A stretch of DNA of 64,000 nt from Jeongeupia sp. HS-3 (lineage in GTDB: Bacteria > Pseudomonadota > Gammaproteobacteria > Burkholderiales > Chitinibacteraceae): NCBI RefSeq assembly GCF_015140455.1, contig NZ_AP024094.1:1178001-1242000 (forward strand), in the 5' to 3' direction. Below the pieces are notes generated by a model. It worked only from the letters and a program-made list of their open reading frames with translations, was not told the origin of the DNA and made no database searches. The position numbers and the translations under genes are program-made. Below are positions 63,495 to 64,000 of this stretch, in pieces (position 1 is the first letter of the stretch; each line of letters starts with the position of its first letter).

Positions 63495-64000
63495 ATGCCC
63501 AGCGGTTCCCTCGATTCGGCCTCGGCCTTTGAATTCAAGAGTACCAGCGTGCAGCTGGTCAGCTTCGTTCCCGCAACGCTCGATGCCGAACACATCGAAG
63601 CAGCGCTGCGCGACAAGCTCGGCGACGGCGACCACATGCTGCGTGACAGTCATCTCAGCATTGATTTTTCCAGCCTACCGGAAATCCCGGATGCAACCCG
63701 GCTGCAGCAGCTCACCGCGCAACTCGCCGGATTCGGACTGGGCCTGGTCGCGGCGCAAGGCGGCAACGATGCCCAACTTGCCGCCGCCCGCGATGCAGGG
63801 CTGATCGTTATCGACAGCGACGCCGTCACCCAGCTGCCTACACCGAAACCGGTCGTTGCCGAGCGCATCCCGGCGATGATCGTCACCAAGCCGGTTCGCG
63901 CCGGCCAGCAGGTTTACGCCCGCGGGGGCGATCTTGTCGTGCTGGCTCAGGTATCGAACGGTGCCGAAGTCATTGCCGATGGCAGCATCCATGTTTATGC
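63495..64000 (+). CDS. minC: Septum site-determining protein MinC, C-terminus beyond the window
   Basis: The first 168 codons of an FtsZ-assembly inhibitor that works with MinD and MinE to block polar division. The N-terminal MinC_N domain ([31 protein letters not shown] in part, about residues 12-43) is followed by a linker with PTPKPVV and the start of the C-terminal beta-helix ([40 protein letters not shown]), which dimerises and binds MinD. The frame is open at the window end. minD and minE presumably follow. There is no obvious ribosome site before ATG 63495. Confidence 0.92.
   Translation, partial: MPSGSLDSASAFEFKSTSVQLVSFVPATLDAEHIEAALRDKLGDGDHMLRDSHLSIDFSSLPEIPDATRLQQLTAQLAGFGLGLVAAQGGNDAQLAAARDAGLIVIDSDAVTQLPTPKPVVAERIPAMIVTKPVRAGQQVYARGGDLVVLAQVSNGAEVIADGSIHVY

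Overview
The window looks like a chromosomal segment of a betaproteobacterium, most probably of the order Neisseriales (Chitinibacteraceae/Chromobacteriaceae-like). This is inferred from the GC-rich coding sequence, the smc-zipA-ligA cluster, the fliC-flaG-fliD-fliS-fliT flagellar block, the suhB/trmJ divergent pair, the AST arginine pathway and a 16S-Ile-Ala-23S-5S rRNA operon. No species can be assigned from the sequence alone.

Layout. 1-7 kb: a truncated MFS transporter and pgsA, three small plus-strand genes (DUF4442, DUF1415, GNAT), uvrC, and a sodium-dependent NSS symporter. 6.8-12.6 kb: a minus-strand flagellar block (fliC, flaG, fliD, fliS, fliT, a DUF2802 protein, a FliK-like and an FlhB-tail-like protein) with a good sigma-28 promoter ahead of fliC. 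12.6-26 kb: S-methylthioinosine phosphorylase, galU (with an in-frame HTH segment upstream), ligA, zipA, smc, an M16 protease and the Fe-S carrier apbC/mrp. 26-31.9 kb: a PlpD-like patatin autotransporter, a glycerophosphodiester phosphodiesterase, a Dcu-type dicarboxylate carrier and an L,D-transpeptidase. 32-37.5 kb: a complete rRNA operon on the minus strand. 37.7-39.9 kb: a prophage scar. An IS3-family element lies between an N-terminally truncated DNA adenine methylase and an N-terminally truncated gene followed by a tail-fibre-assembly-like gene. 40-51.7 kb: suhB, trmJ, clsB with its ybhP-like partner, nudB, sufS-sufE-like genes, an amino-acid binding protein, a LysR/azoreductase/pirin-like group and a UbiB-family kinase. 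51.8-52.8 kb: a secreted NlpC/P60 hydrolase with a histone-like tail. 52.8-59 kb: the arginine succinyltransferase genes astC, astA, astD, astB, astE. 59-64 kb: ppsA, divergent from two tandem ppsR-like regulators, then the start of minC.

How the genes work together. The ast genes degrade arginine to glutamate and succinate. PEP synthase with its regulators would then allow gluconeogenic growth on such amino acids, and the dicarboxylate carrier and the binding protein fit the same lifestyle. SMC, ZipA and MinC serve chromosome segregation and division.

The most unusual feature is the tandem pair of ppsR-like genes next to ppsA. Copy 1 has lost the second glycine of the P-loop, while copy 2 has lost a conserved N-terminal aspartate. 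This suggests that the two activities of the bifunctional regulator may have been split or coupled between paralogues. Other points of interest are the HTH segment fused in frame to galU, a terminator-like hairpin immediately upstream of the ligA start codon, and the IS-associated prophage deletion.
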